A stretch of DNA of 64,000 nt from an uncultured Opitutales bacterium (lineage in GTDB: Bacteria; Verrucomicrobiota; Verrucomicrobiia; Opitutales; Intestinicryptomonadaceae): the NCBI GenBank assembly GCA_934613645.1, contig CAKTTC010000001.1, positions 231,755-295,754 of the forward strand. Reading direction: 5' to 3'. Below, piece after piece: positions 1-7,364 of this stretch. The notes under the pieces were generated by a model. It was not told where the DNA came from and did no database searches. It saw nothing but the letters and a program-made list of their open reading frames with translations. Positions within the stretch are counted from its first letter, which is position 1. Every line of letters begins with the position of its first letter. The translations under genes and the position numbers were made by a program.

Positions 1-986
1 GCGGTCTGAGCTGCCGAATTGGTTTTGCGCAGTCTGGCGGAATCGGTGAAGTTTCTGCCGAGCGGAAGTCTTGCATAGCCCAAGTCCGACACGGGCTGCG
101 CCTTGAACGCGGCTGCTTCGGAGTTTTCCCTACACAACGCCGCCGAAGCCGAACGCCTTTCCGATTGGGCGGAAAGCTCGGGCAAGATGTAGTCGTTGTT
201 TTCGGGAATTTCGTCAGAACCCATTTTCGATTTCGCAAGAGCTGACAACGCCGTAAGCGACGCCGTTCGAGTGCGTGAATACAGCCCGCAAATTTCGGAA
301 AAATCGTCGTATTTTGAGATGAATTTTTCAAGAAGCTCCGCAGTTTTAGCGTCGAGCTTTTCCGCCTTTTCGAGGTCGGCGGGCGCAAGTGCCGCGTAGG
401 TTTCAAGGCTCTTTCGGCACATCGCAAGAGTGTCGTTGACGCCCTCGGCAACCGCCTTTACAACGGCGGCGTTTGCGTTCGCCTTTAACGCCTCGCTCTG
501 CGCCGCAACAAGCTGCGAGCACGCGGAATCATACGCCGATTTCACGCCTTCAAAATACCGCTGGTCTTGGTAGTTGTCGCCGGGGTTGCTCAACACAGCC
601 AAATTGGTTTTCTCAATAATATCCCCGATTTCTGGATTGGGAGCAATCGGCGTCTTCAGACTTGCCGCCAAGTCGGCAGCAACCAAAGCGGCAATGGCTT
701 CGCTCTTGGAAAAATCCGACTTCAGGCGTTCGAACTCGAACTCTGCGCGGTCGATTTTGAAGCTTAAAACGCGCGCGTCCGATAGAAGTTGGCGCGCAGA
801 CGAATTAAGCGACGTTGCCTCGGAATGCGCGGTTTTCAGAATCGAAAAAAGCGCGTCGGTTGAGTCCACCGCACTTTGAAACGAATTCGACAGCGAAACA
901 ATGTCGGAAACCGATTTTTGGGGTTGCGCAAACCCCGCAGTTGCGGCAACCGCCGCCGTTAAATAAACGAGTGCATGTTTTTTCAT
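1..986 (-). CDS. Secreted helical protein of unknown function, partial (C-terminus beyond window)
   Basis: An open frame of 328 codons begins with ATG at 986 and runs off the left edge without a stop. It opens with MKKHALVYLTAAVAATAGFA, a clear Sec signal peptide with likely cleavage after GFA. The mature part is rich in Ala, Ser, Leu, Lys and Glu, with long stretches that look helical and coiled-coil-like and no motif I recognise. Scattered Cys are present. Codon use matches the host. Its 5' leader (987-1040) contains a small palindrome, CCTGTAAGACAGG. It faces away from the tRNA-His gene. I recognise no family; export is the only supported property. Confidence 0.75.
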   Translation of the reverse strand, partial: MKKHALVYLTAAVAATAGFAQPQKSVSDIVSLSNSFQSAVDSTDALFSILKTAHSEATSLNSSARQLLSDARVLSFKIDRAEFEFERLKSDFSKSEAIAALVAADLAASLKTPIAPNPEIGDIIEKTNLAVLSNPGDNYQDQRYFEGVKSAYDSACSQLVAAQSEALKANANAAVVKAVAEGVNDTLAMCRKSLETYAALAPADLEKAEKLDAKTAELLEKFISKYDDFSEICGLYSRTRTASLTALSALAKSKMGSDEIPENNDYILPELSAQSERRSASAALCRENSEAAAFKAQPVSDLGYARLPLGRNFTDSARLRKTNSAAQT

Positions 987-1099
987 ATTTTTTTTGCGAT
1001 TTAAGTTGGCGTGTGTATTGCCTGTAAGACAGGTTAAACGGAATAAAGTTTCGGCAAATAACCGTTAAAACGTGAAAATGTAAAAAAACAAAAATATGG

Positions 1100-1128
1100 T
1101 TGACAGACACACTAAAACGTGAGTTAAT
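1100..1128 (+). promoter_or_regulatory. σ70-type promoter of tRNA-His
   Basis: A perfect -35 TTGACA at 1100-1105, a 17-base spacer and a GTTAAT -10 at 1123-1128 place the transcript start near 1135, about ten bases before the tRNA. Confidence 0.65.
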
Positions 1129-1144
1129 GCGAGACTTTAAAGCT

Positions 1145-1222
1145 GGTGGCAGTAGCTCAGTTGGTTAGAGCATCGGATTGTGGTTCCGAGGGTCGTGGGT
1201 TCGAGTCCCATTTGCCACCCCA
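1145..1222 (+). tRNA. tRNA-His (anticodon GTG), CCA encoded
   Basis: A cloverleaf folds with acceptor GTGGCAG (1146-1152) pairing with TTGCCAC (1212-1218). G at 1145 is the extra 5' G(-1) typical of tRNA-His, opposite discriminator C1219. The D arm is GCTCAGTTGGTTAGAGC, the anticodon loop carries GTG, and the T loop is GTTCGAGTC. The CCA end is genome-encoded (1220-1222), unlike the tRNA-Ser in this window. Confidence 0.96.
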
Positions 1223-1233
1223 TTTTGAAAAAA

Positions 1234-1279
1234 AGTGCGGAAACGGCGTCGATTAAGACAACATTCCCGCGCTTTTTTT
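1234..1279 (+). terminator. Rho-independent terminator of tRNA-His
   Basis: AGTGCGG (1234-1240) pairs with CCGCGCT (1267-1273) with a G·T wobble, followed by a run of T to 1279. Between here and the end of the UvrA-like gene at 1511 (about 230 bases) I see no gene, and no second copy of the tRNA 3' end that would mark an integration site. Confidence 0.65.
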
Positions 1280-1510
1280 GTGCCCACTTCACCCTCGCCA
1301 CAACCCCGCATTTACAAAGCCTTCGCGCCCTATCCCACCACATTGCCGATTCTCAAATCGGAATCCAATTCGCAAGAACCGCCTACATTTAGGACACACA
1401 AAAGTCGCAAAATCCGTAGAATTCTCGAAAAGTCTCAAAGGAATCTTACATCGGGCAACAGTTCTTGTCTTAAATGCAAACTTTATAGTGTTCGTATTGT
1501 TCGGCCGTTT

Positions 1511-3988
1511 TTACAGATACATTCCTGTAATGCTACCCCCATTATTCTGTATTTCCTTCGGAGTTCCGCTTGCCACGATTTGTCCGCCTGCTTCGCCGCC
1601 GCCAGGCCCCATGTCGATTACATAGTCGGCGTTTCGAATCACATCAAGGTCATGTTCGATAACAATGACGGTCGCACCGTTGTCGATGAGTGCCTGAAAA
1701 ACACCAAGCAATACCCGAACATCCAGTGGGTGCAGTCCGATGGAGGGTTCGTCAAACACAAAAACGGAATCTTCCTGTGTCTTGCCAATCTCGCTTGCCA
1801 GCTTCAAACGCTGCGCTTCACCGCCAGATAAACCGGGAGTTTCTTCGCCGAGCGTAAGATAGCCGAGTCCGAGCTGCTTGAGAATGTTCAGTCTTTGGCT
1901 GACGGTTTTCATGTCTTTGCAGAAGTCGATAGCGGAATTTACATCCATATCCATCAACTCGGGCAAAGAAACGCATTTACCGACTTTATTTGCGAGCTTC
2001 ACATCATAAGCGGCTCTTGCATAGCGCGAGCCTCGGCAATCGGGGCAAAGAATGCTGACATCAGGCAGAAATTGAACATCCAAACTTACAACACCTGTTC
2101 CGTCGCAGTCGGGACAGCGCAGAGAGCCTGTGTTATAGGAAAAGTCGCTTGCCTTATAGCCTTTTTCCTTCGCGTCAGCAGATTTTGCATACAGCTTTCG
2201 CAGTTCGTCGTGGACACCTGCATAGGTGGCAACGGTCGAACGGACATTTATCCCGATGGGCGTGGCATCAATGAGCTTGATATGCCGAATACCCTCGGCA
2301 CTGATTTTGCGGATATGCTTCGGCAGGACGCTGCCGTTGATGCTTGCCTCCAGAGCGGGAACAAGGCTTTCCAGCACCATTGTTGTCTTGCCTGAGCCTG
2401 ACACACCTGCAACAACGGTGAGCCGCCCTTTCGGAATATCCACCTCTAACGGTTTGACCGTATGGATTTGAGAGGTAGACAGATGAATTATTCCTTTTGC
2501 AAACAGTTCTTTTTCTGCGGCGCAGGTGCGCAGCCTTGTTTCAGCCTTGCCCGAGAGGAACGGCCCTATCTGCGAAGTCGTGTTTTCTTCAATGGTTGGA
2601 ATTGAACCCTCGGCAATCACACGACCGCCTTTTGCACCTGCCTCCGCCCCCATTTCTATTATCCAATCGGCTTCTTTCAAAATCTGAGCGTCGTGATCAA
2701 CCAAAATGACGGAATTCCCGTCGGCTACCAAATCGCGCATCACACCTGTCAGTCCTACAATGTTGGCAGGGTGCAGACCAATGGAGGGCTCGTCCAACAC
2801 ATACAGAACACCAGTCGTTCGATTGCGGACAGCACGGGCGAGTTGCATGCGCTGACGCTCGCCCGTGGAGAGCGTGGACGCAGAACGGTCAAGCGTCAGA
2901 TAGCCCAGCCCCAAATCAATCAGTCGTTTGGCGGTGCTTTGGAACGCTTCGCAAATACTTTCGGCCATTGGGCGCATTTCTTTCGGCAGACTTTTCGGGA
3001 CACCCCGCACCCACTCTGCCAATTGGGAGAGCGTCATGGTGCAGGCTTCGTCCAAAGAAATCCCCCGCAGCTTTGGAGCACGGGCGGCATCGGAAAGGCG
3101 AGTGCCGTGGCACTTCGGGCAAATATCCTCTTTCAAAAACTTTTCCACCCGCTTCATACCCTTTTCGTCCTTGACCTTTGCAAGGGCGTTTTCCACGGTG
3201 TAAACGGCATTGTAGTAGGTAAAATCGAGTTCTCCCGCCTGATTGGAATTCTTTGCTTTGTAAAGAATATGCTTCTTCACAGCGGGGCCGTGATAGACAA
3301 TCTCTTTTTCTTCTGCGGTCAAATCACGGAATGGCACATCAGTGCGCACCCCCATTTCGCGGCACACATCGGTCATCAGCGACCACATCAGGCTATTCCA
3401 CGGAGCAACTGCGCCCTCGTCAATGCTGAGCGTGTCATCGGGAACAAGACTTGCCATATCTACGGTTCGGACGCTACCTGTGCCGCCGCAGGTCTTGCAA
3501 GCACCTTGCGAATTGAACGCTAATTCCTCGGCGGACGGTGCGTAAAAATGAACGCCGCACTCGGGACAAATCAGTTCTTTTCCCGCGGCGACAGCCAAGG
3601 ACGGTTTCAGATAATGCCCGTTCGGGCAGCGGTGGCTGGCAAGGCGGGAATACATCAGCCGCAGACTGTTCAACAACTCTGTCCCCGTGCCGAAAGTGCT
3701 GCGAATGCCCGGCACACCGGGACGCTGATGCAACGCCAGTGCAGCAGGGACATACAGCACCTCGTCTACACAGGCTTTTGATGCCTGTGTCATTCTTCGG
3801 CGAGTGTAGGTAGACAAGGCTTCGAGGTAACGACGCGACCCCTCGGCATACAGCACCCCCAACGCAAGGGAGGATTTACCTGAGCCTGACACCCCCGCAA
3901 TTCCCACAATTTTACCCAACGGAATGTCTACATCAATGTTTTTAAGGTTGTGGACTTTCGCTCCACGAATCAGTATTTTATCAATCAT
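1511..3988 (-). CDS. UvrA-like ABC ATPase, class II (UvrA2/DrrC type)
   Basis: An 825-residue tandem ABC ATPase of the UvrA family. The first half has Walker A GVSGSGKS (32-39), signature STGERQR (374-380) and Walker B ending VLDEPSIG. The second half has Walker A GVSGSGKT, zinc module CPDC/CPDC, signature LSGGEAQR and FDEPSIG. Canonical UvrA is about 940 residues. Here only about 33 residues separate CPNGH (121-125) from the ELAFNSQGACKTCGG block, so the UvrB-interacting domain is missing. That defines UvrA2/DrrC-type proteins, some of which are linked to resistance to DNA-binding drugs and do not replace UvrA in repair. Codons (CGT, TCA, CCT, GGT) differ from the neighbours' CGC/TCG habit, suggesting transfer, probably from Firmicutes. 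A drug exporter lies immediately upstream on the same strand. Confidence 0.9.
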   Translation of the reverse strand: MIDKILIRGAKVHNLKNIDVDIPLGKIVGIAGVSGSGKSSLALGVLYAEGSRRYLEALSTYTRRRMTQASKACVDEVLYVPAALALHQRPGVPGIRSTFGTGTELLNSLRLMYSRLASHRCPNGHYLKPSLAVAAGKELICPECGVHFYAPSAEELAFNSQGACKTCGGTGSVRTVDMASLVPDDTLSIDEGAVAPWNSLMWSLMTDVCREMGVRTDVPFRDLTAEEKEIVYHGPAVKKHILYKAKNSNQAGELDFTYYNAVYTVENALAKVKDEKGMKRVEKFLKEDICPKCHGTRLSDAARAPKLRGISLDEACTMTLSQLAEWVRGVPKSLPKEMRPMAESICEAFQSTAKRLIDLGLGYLTLDRSASTLSTGERQRMQLARAVRNRTTGVLYVLDEPSIGLHPANIVGLTGVMRDLVADGNSVILVDHDAQILKEADWIIEMGAEAGAKGGRVIAEGSIPTIEENTTSQIGPFLSGKAETRLRTCAAEKELFAKGIIHLSTSQIHTVKPLEVDIPKGRLTVVAGVSGSGKTTMVLESLVPALEASINGSVLPKHIRKISAEGIRHIKLIDATPIGINVRSTVATYAGVHDELRKLYAKSADAKEKGYKASDFSYNTGSLRCPDCDGTGVVSLDVQFLPDVSILCPDCRGSRYARAAYDVKLANKVGKCVSLPELMDMDVNSAIDFCKDMKTVSQRLNILKQLGLGYLTLGEETPGLSGGEAQRLKLASEIGKTQEDSVFVFDEPSIGLHPLDVRVLLGVFQALIDNGATVIVIEHDLDVIRNADYVIDMGPGGGEAGGQIVASGTPKEIQNNGGSITGMYL

Positions 3989-4017
3989 TGCTTTACTTCA
4001 AATACTTATCTGCGAAC

Positions 4018-4047
4018 TTGATCTTTAAAATATGCCCATGGTATAAT
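4018..4047 (+). promoter_or_regulatory. Possible plus-strand promoter with no gene downstream
   Basis: TTGATC (4018-4023), an 18-base spacer and a perfect TATAAT (4042-4047) point rightwards and overlap the minus-strand promoter of the UvrA-like gene. No open frame follows before the converging exporter gene ends at 4191. It could give a short RNA ending near the hairpin at 4122-4156, or be fortuitous. Confidence 0.3.
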
Positions 4048-4068
4048 AAAACTACCGAACGGAATCAA
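4040..4068 (-). promoter_or_regulatory. Promoter of the UvrA-like gene
   Basis: On the minus strand, TTGATT (4068-4063), a 17-base spacer and TATACC (4045-4040) precede the start at 3988 by a leader of about 45 bases. AAGTAAAG near the ATG is a weak ribosome-binding site. Confidence 0.5.
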
Positions 4069-4121
4069 ACGTTTTCGGCAAAAAAAGCCGTCGTGAAGTA
4101 GTCATATTGACACGCCCATTT

Positions 4122-4156
4122 GAAACGGCGGCTTTGATTTTCAGATCCGCCGTTTC
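4122..4156. repeat. Perfect 10-bp inverted repeat (hairpin)
   Basis: GAAACGGCGG (4122-4131) and CCGCCGTTTC (4147-4156) form a perfect 10-bp stem with a 15-base loop, 35 bases beyond the exporter's stop codon. Neither side has a T-run, so it is only a possible factor-assisted terminator or mRNA 3' stabiliser. Confidence 0.5.
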
Positions 4157-4190
4157 TTTGCACTTGCAACTTCAGGCGCAAACTATGCGG

Positions 4191-5387
4191 CTATTTTTGG
4201 GGTGTCCGAATTAGCGAATACGGCAGAAGTCCCGCAAGGGCACAGCCGCAAAACGCAATCGGCAGTAGCACGATGGGATTGTCGGAAAAGGCGTTGAGCA
4301 CTATTGTCAGCAAAAACGCCGCCCCCAACTGCGAGAACCCGAAAATAGCCGACGCCGTGCCGCTTTTGTCGGATTCCGAAAAAGGTTTCAACGCCAAGTT
4401 GGTTGTAAGCGGGAACAACGCCCCCAGAAAGAACATTGCCGCAAACAATGCCGCCGCCGAGAAAAACAGGCTTTTCAGGCAATACGCAAAGGCGAAAAAT
4501 CCGCCCGCGCAAATTATTGTGAACGCAAACGCAATTTTCAGATAGCATACCGATTTATTCTGTCCGCTTTTGCCCGAAATATACACAGAACCCAGCATTA
4601 TAGCCAATGAATTTGCTATAAAAATTCCCGAAAACAGCGTTCCCGAAACACCGAAATACTCCATAAACACGAGCGAGGAATTCGATATGTAAACCATCAG
4701 CGCAACGTATATTGCGCACCCCGCGATATTCGCCGCCATAAAATTTCCGTCGCGGAAAACCGACGCACAGCTTGAGAAAAACCCGCCCGAAACGCCGATG
4801 TTTTTGTTTGTCTCTTTCAGAAAAAACAGGACAATCAGAAAAGACGCCGCGCCGAATATTCCGACCGCACCGAAAATATAACGCCACGGAAAATACTCGC
4901 GTATGACGTTTCCCAAGACGGGGCCGACCATCGGCGCTATGCCCTGCGTTATAGCCAAAACCGAAAAGGCAAACAGGATTTTCGAAGCCCCGAAGGAGTC
5001 GGTTATAACGGCTCTCGAAATTACAACGGGAGCGCAACCGAAAAACGCCTGAAAAAACCTCGCCGCCCACATAAATTCGACCGAAGTCGACAGCGCGCAC
5101 ATAACAGTGGCAATCGTAAATGCCACGAGCGAAACCAGAATCGGCAGCCGCCGCCCGACCGCGTCGCTTATCGCACCCCAAAAAAGCTGACCTACCGCAA
5201 ACCCACCCAAAAATACCGAAAGCGTTGCCTGCACATTGGCGACCGAAGTATTCAGCGATTTTGCAATATCCATAAACGAGGATATATACGTATCTATACA
5301 TAGCGGTTCAAGCGATGTTATCACCGTAAGAACCAGAATTATTATAATTTCACTTTTATTGATTTTGCATTTTTCGATTTTGTTCAT
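4191..5387 (-). CDS. Multidrug efflux MFS transporter, Bcr/CflA family
   Basis: A 398-residue inner-membrane 12-helix major facilitator. The N-terminal family pattern is clear: DTYISSFMDIAKSL, then VQATLSVFLGGFAVGQLFWG and the loop motif SDAVGRRLP, as in Bcr/CflA drug/H+ antiporters that export chloramphenicol, florfenicol, bicyclomycin and similar compounds. The start at 5387 (MNKIEKCK) is chosen because GGAAGAG lies seven bases upstream; an in-frame ATG at 5447 lacks this and would add a polar segment. The promoter carries a palindrome (5440-5467). No regulator gene is adjacent. Together with the UvrA2 gene downstream it suggests a resistance pair; the substrate cannot be read from sequence. 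Confidence 0.88.
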   Translation of the reverse strand: MNKIEKCKINKSEIIIILVLTVITSLEPLCIDTYISSFMDIAKSLNTSVANVQATLSVFLGGFAVGQLFWGAISDAVGRRLPILVSLVAFTIATVMCALSTSVEFMWAARFFQAFFGCAPVVISRAVITDSFGASKILFAFSVLAITQGIAPMVGPVLGNVIREYFPWRYIFGAVGIFGAASFLIVLFFLKETNKNIGVSGGFFSSCASVFRDGNFMAANIAGCAIYVALMVYISNSSLVFMEYFGVSGTLFSGIFIANSLAIMLGSVYISGKSGQNKSVCYLKIAFAFTIICAGGFFAFAYCLKSLFFSAAALFAAMFFLGALFPLTTNLALKPFSESDKSGTASAIFGFSQLGAAFLLTIVLNAFSDNPIVLLPIAFCGCALAGLLPYSLIRTPQK

Positions 5388-5439
5388 AACCAACTCTTCC
5401 CGAAAGAATAGAAGGTTGCGGATACAGACTTCCGACAAG

Positions 5440-5467
5440 TCATACACTGCATACGTAAAGTGTATGA
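5440..5467. promoter_or_regulatory. Operator-like perfect inverted repeat before the MFS gene
   Basis: TCATACACT (5440-5448) and AGTGTATGA (5459-5467) are perfect 9-bp arms separated by 10 bases, about 53 bases before the exporter start and overlapping its predicted -10. Size and placement fit a dimeric repressor of the TetR or MarR kind. The rest of the 302-base gap 5388-5689 holds only this leader and the hairpin at 5642-5671. Confidence 0.6.
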
Positions 5468-5487
5468 TGATAACCCTACTAAACCAA
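5459..5487 (-). promoter_or_regulatory. Promoter of the MFS exporter
   Basis: On the minus strand, TTGGTT (5487-5482), a 17-base spacer and TACACT (5464-5459). The -10 lies inside the right arm of the palindrome at 5440-5467, so a repressor bound there would block RNA polymerase. Confidence 0.5.
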
Positions 5488-5641
5488 AATATCGAATCAA
5501 GTTTTTTTGATTTTTTCGAAACAAACCGCGCGCGCCCGCTTCGGCAGCCGCAATAAACCGCGGCGCAGATTTTTGCCGAACGCGAAATTTAGCAAAAAAC
5601 GAAAAAAGCGCAGCCCAAATACCGCGCTTTTGAAAACTGCC

Positions 5642-5671
5642 GAGAGCCTTTGCCGCATTGCGGCGGCTCTC
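5642..5671 (-). terminator. Hairpin after the TRL-like gene, probable terminator
   Basis: GAGAGCC (5642-5648) pairs with GGCTCTC (5665-5671), with an inner GCCGC/GCGGC stem and a three-base bulge. On the minus strand it sits just after the stop at 5690 and is followed by GGCAGTTTTC, a weak T-run. Confidence 0.45.
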
Positions 5672-5689
5672 CGCCTCAAATTGCAAGGG

Positions 5690-6001
5690 TTATTCGCCCG
5701 TGACGATACATTCGTATTCGCCGATTATGCCCAGAACGCTCTTGGCTTTCCAGTCAACGGAAACAACCTTTGTGATGCCGCCGTTTCTCTTTGCCGCTTC
5801 AACGCTTGCGTCGCCGATAGTTACAACGCCGACATAGCTTTTGCAGAAGGATTTGCCGACCTTTGTGCCTACCGTGTTGGCTGTAGCCGAAACGGGGACT
5901 TTAACGTCGGTGAAGAATGCGCCCTGCGGAATTGTGGAAGCACAACCCGAGAACATTGCGGCCGCCGCCGCGCCTGCCAAAATAATTAACGATTTTTTCA
6001 T
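5690..6001 (-). CDS. TRL-like family lipoprotein
   Basis: A 103-residue exported lipoprotein. MKKSLIILAGAAAAAMFSGC gives a signal peptide with lipobox FSGC, so it is probably membrane-anchored. The mature part matches the TRL-like (tRNA-associated locus) family: a short N-terminal VPVSATANTVGTKVGKS, then GDASVEAAKRNGGITKVVSVD and a closing IIGEYECIVTGE. Function is unknown; members are common as small lipoproteins in diverse Gram-negatives. The start at 6001 is set by the signal peptide, with only a weak AAAAAG upstream. It stands alone between the exporter and galM. Confidence 0.85.
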   Translation of the reverse strand: MKKSLIILAGAAAAAMFSGCASTIPQGAFFTDVKVPVSATANTVGTKVGKSFCKSYVGVVTIGDASVEAAKRNGGITKVVSVDWKAKSVLGIIGEYECIVTGE

Positions 6002-6333
6002 ATTCTTTTTATTTGAGGTTTTTTGAGGTTCTAAGAAACACACCATGTATTTCTTTAAATTTATCCTTAAAAAAGAGGAATGTTTTGTCAAGCCTGATGT
6101 GCGCGCTTGCCTTTGTTTTAGTAGCAATCCGCACCGCTTCAATGAGATAAAACAGATAAAAAATGAAGACAAATTGCCTAAACAATCCCCCGCCTTCAAC
6201 ACTACAAACAAAACTTTGAATGGAGATAAAGCGGTATTGAACACAGTTCAATCCGCGCTGCTTGCAAATATGTAAAAAAGTCAAAGGCGCATTTGCTACG
6301 CCAATCGCCGCCACTTTCCAACATATAAAAAAT
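6002..6333. other. Intergenic region between galM and the TRL-like gene (332 bp)
   Basis: No convincing gene. On the minus strand a perfect -35 TTGACA (6091-6086) lies about 85 bases before the TRL-like start, but its -10 is poor. Just after the galM stop a short GGCG/CGCC hairpin (6286-6302) is followed on the minus strand by a T-run (6279-6274), a weak candidate terminator for the ABC-rny-galM unit. Confidence 0.4.
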
Positions 6334-7362
6334 TTAGGAATGGGAATAGGTGGCAAACTTGTAGATTGTGGTAGAGCCGTAGGTTTCGTCGGGATATAAG
6401 TCAGCCGAGGGGAAGTGAGACTTGTTGGCGGCGTCGGGCCAGTTCTGCGTTTCGAGAGCAAGCCCCGCATACTTGCCATATACAGCGCCTTTTTTGCCCG
6501 TGGGAATGCTTAAAAATGTTCCAGAATAAAATTGGACGCCGCTTTCGGTCGTGAAAACCTCCATTATCCTGCCCGATTTGCGCTCGTAAACGAGCGCGGC
6601 GCGAACCATGTTGGAGTCGCCGTTCTGGAGAATGAAGTTGTGGTCGTAGCCACCGCCTACAACGGCAATGTGGGGGTCACCCGAGGAAATGCCGTCGCCG
6701 ATGCGCGTGAACTTGCGTAAATCAAGCGCAGTGTTCTTGACCGATAACACTTCGCCCGTGGTGACCATGTTGGAGGAAACGGGGGTGAAATAGTCGGCGA
6801 AAATCCTGATTTCGTGGTCGAGAATGTCGGGCGATTTCCCCGCCGAGAGATTGAAATACGAGTGGTTCGTAAGCGCGCACAGAGTCGGCTTGTCGGTGTT
6901 GGCAACGTAGTCTATCTCGAGCGAACAGTCCTCGGTGAGCTTGTATGTTATGGAAATGTCGAGATTTCCGGGGAAGCCGTTTTGCATGTCGGGCGAAAGC
7001 AGGTGAAGGCGGACCCCCTTCCAGTAGTCGCCCGAACATTCGCACATGTCCCAGAACATTTCCGAAAGCGATTTCGCGCCGCCGTGGAGCGTGTTTTTGC
7101 GCGCCGATTCGTTGCAGTCGAAACGGTAGAGCTTGCCGTCAATCTTCGCCTTCGCGCCGCCGATTCTGTTGCATACGCGCCCCGCCACAACGCCGAGATA
7201 GCCCGCCGCGCCCGCATATTCTTCGGGCTTGTCGTGCCCCAGAACGATGTCGCCCATTCTGCCGTAGGCGTCGGGGACGAGCAGCCGTTTTATCGCCGCG
7301 CCGAAGTTGCAGACCTCAAGTTCGAGGCCTCCGTTTTTTACCGTGATTGTTTTGAAATCCAT
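6334..7362 (-). CDS. galM: Aldose 1-epimerase (mutarotase)
   Basis: A 342-residue cytoplasmic enzyme interconverting α and β anomers of aldoses such as galactose and glucose. Family motifs: AGRVCNRIGGAK near residue 65 (substrate-binding Arg), NTLHGG near 91-96 (His), TNHSYFNLSAG near residue 165 (catalytic His), and near the C-terminus LALETQNWPDA with the catalytic-base Glu. Length is normal. Its ATG at 7362 lies two bases after the RNase Y stop, so it is probably co-translated as the last gene of the ABC transporter-rny-galM unit. No signal peptide. Confidence 0.93.
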   Translation of the reverse strand: MDFKTITVKNGGLELEVCNFGAAIKRLLVPDAYGRMGDIVLGHDKPEEYAGAAGYLGVVAGRVCNRIGGAKAKIDGKLYRFDCNESARKNTLHGGAKSLSEMFWDMCECSGDYWKGVRLHLLSPDMQNGFPGNLDISITYKLTEDCSLEIDYVANTDKPTLCALTNHSYFNLSAGKSPDILDHEIRIFADYFTPVSSNMVTTGEVLSVKNTALDLRKFTRIGDGISSGDPHIAVVGGGYDHNFILQNGDSNMVRAALVYERKSGRIMEVFTTESGVQFYSGTFLSIPTGKKGAVYGKYAGLALETQNWPDAANKSHFPSADLYPDETYGSTTIYKFATYSHS

Positions 7363-7364
7363 AG

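Noticed and set aside
1137..1343. Open frame over tRNA-His giving a GLEPTT-type peptide
   Set aside because: A familiar artefact of translating tRNA genes on the opposite strand.
1145..4190. tRNA-His as the attachment site of an island carrying the UvrA-like gene
   Set aside because: No integrase and no repeat of the tRNA 3' end found near the other boundary.
5384..5686. A 100-codon minus-strand frame upstream of the exporter gene
   Set aside because: It covers the promoter and palindrome, has no motif and overlaps the exporter start in another frame.
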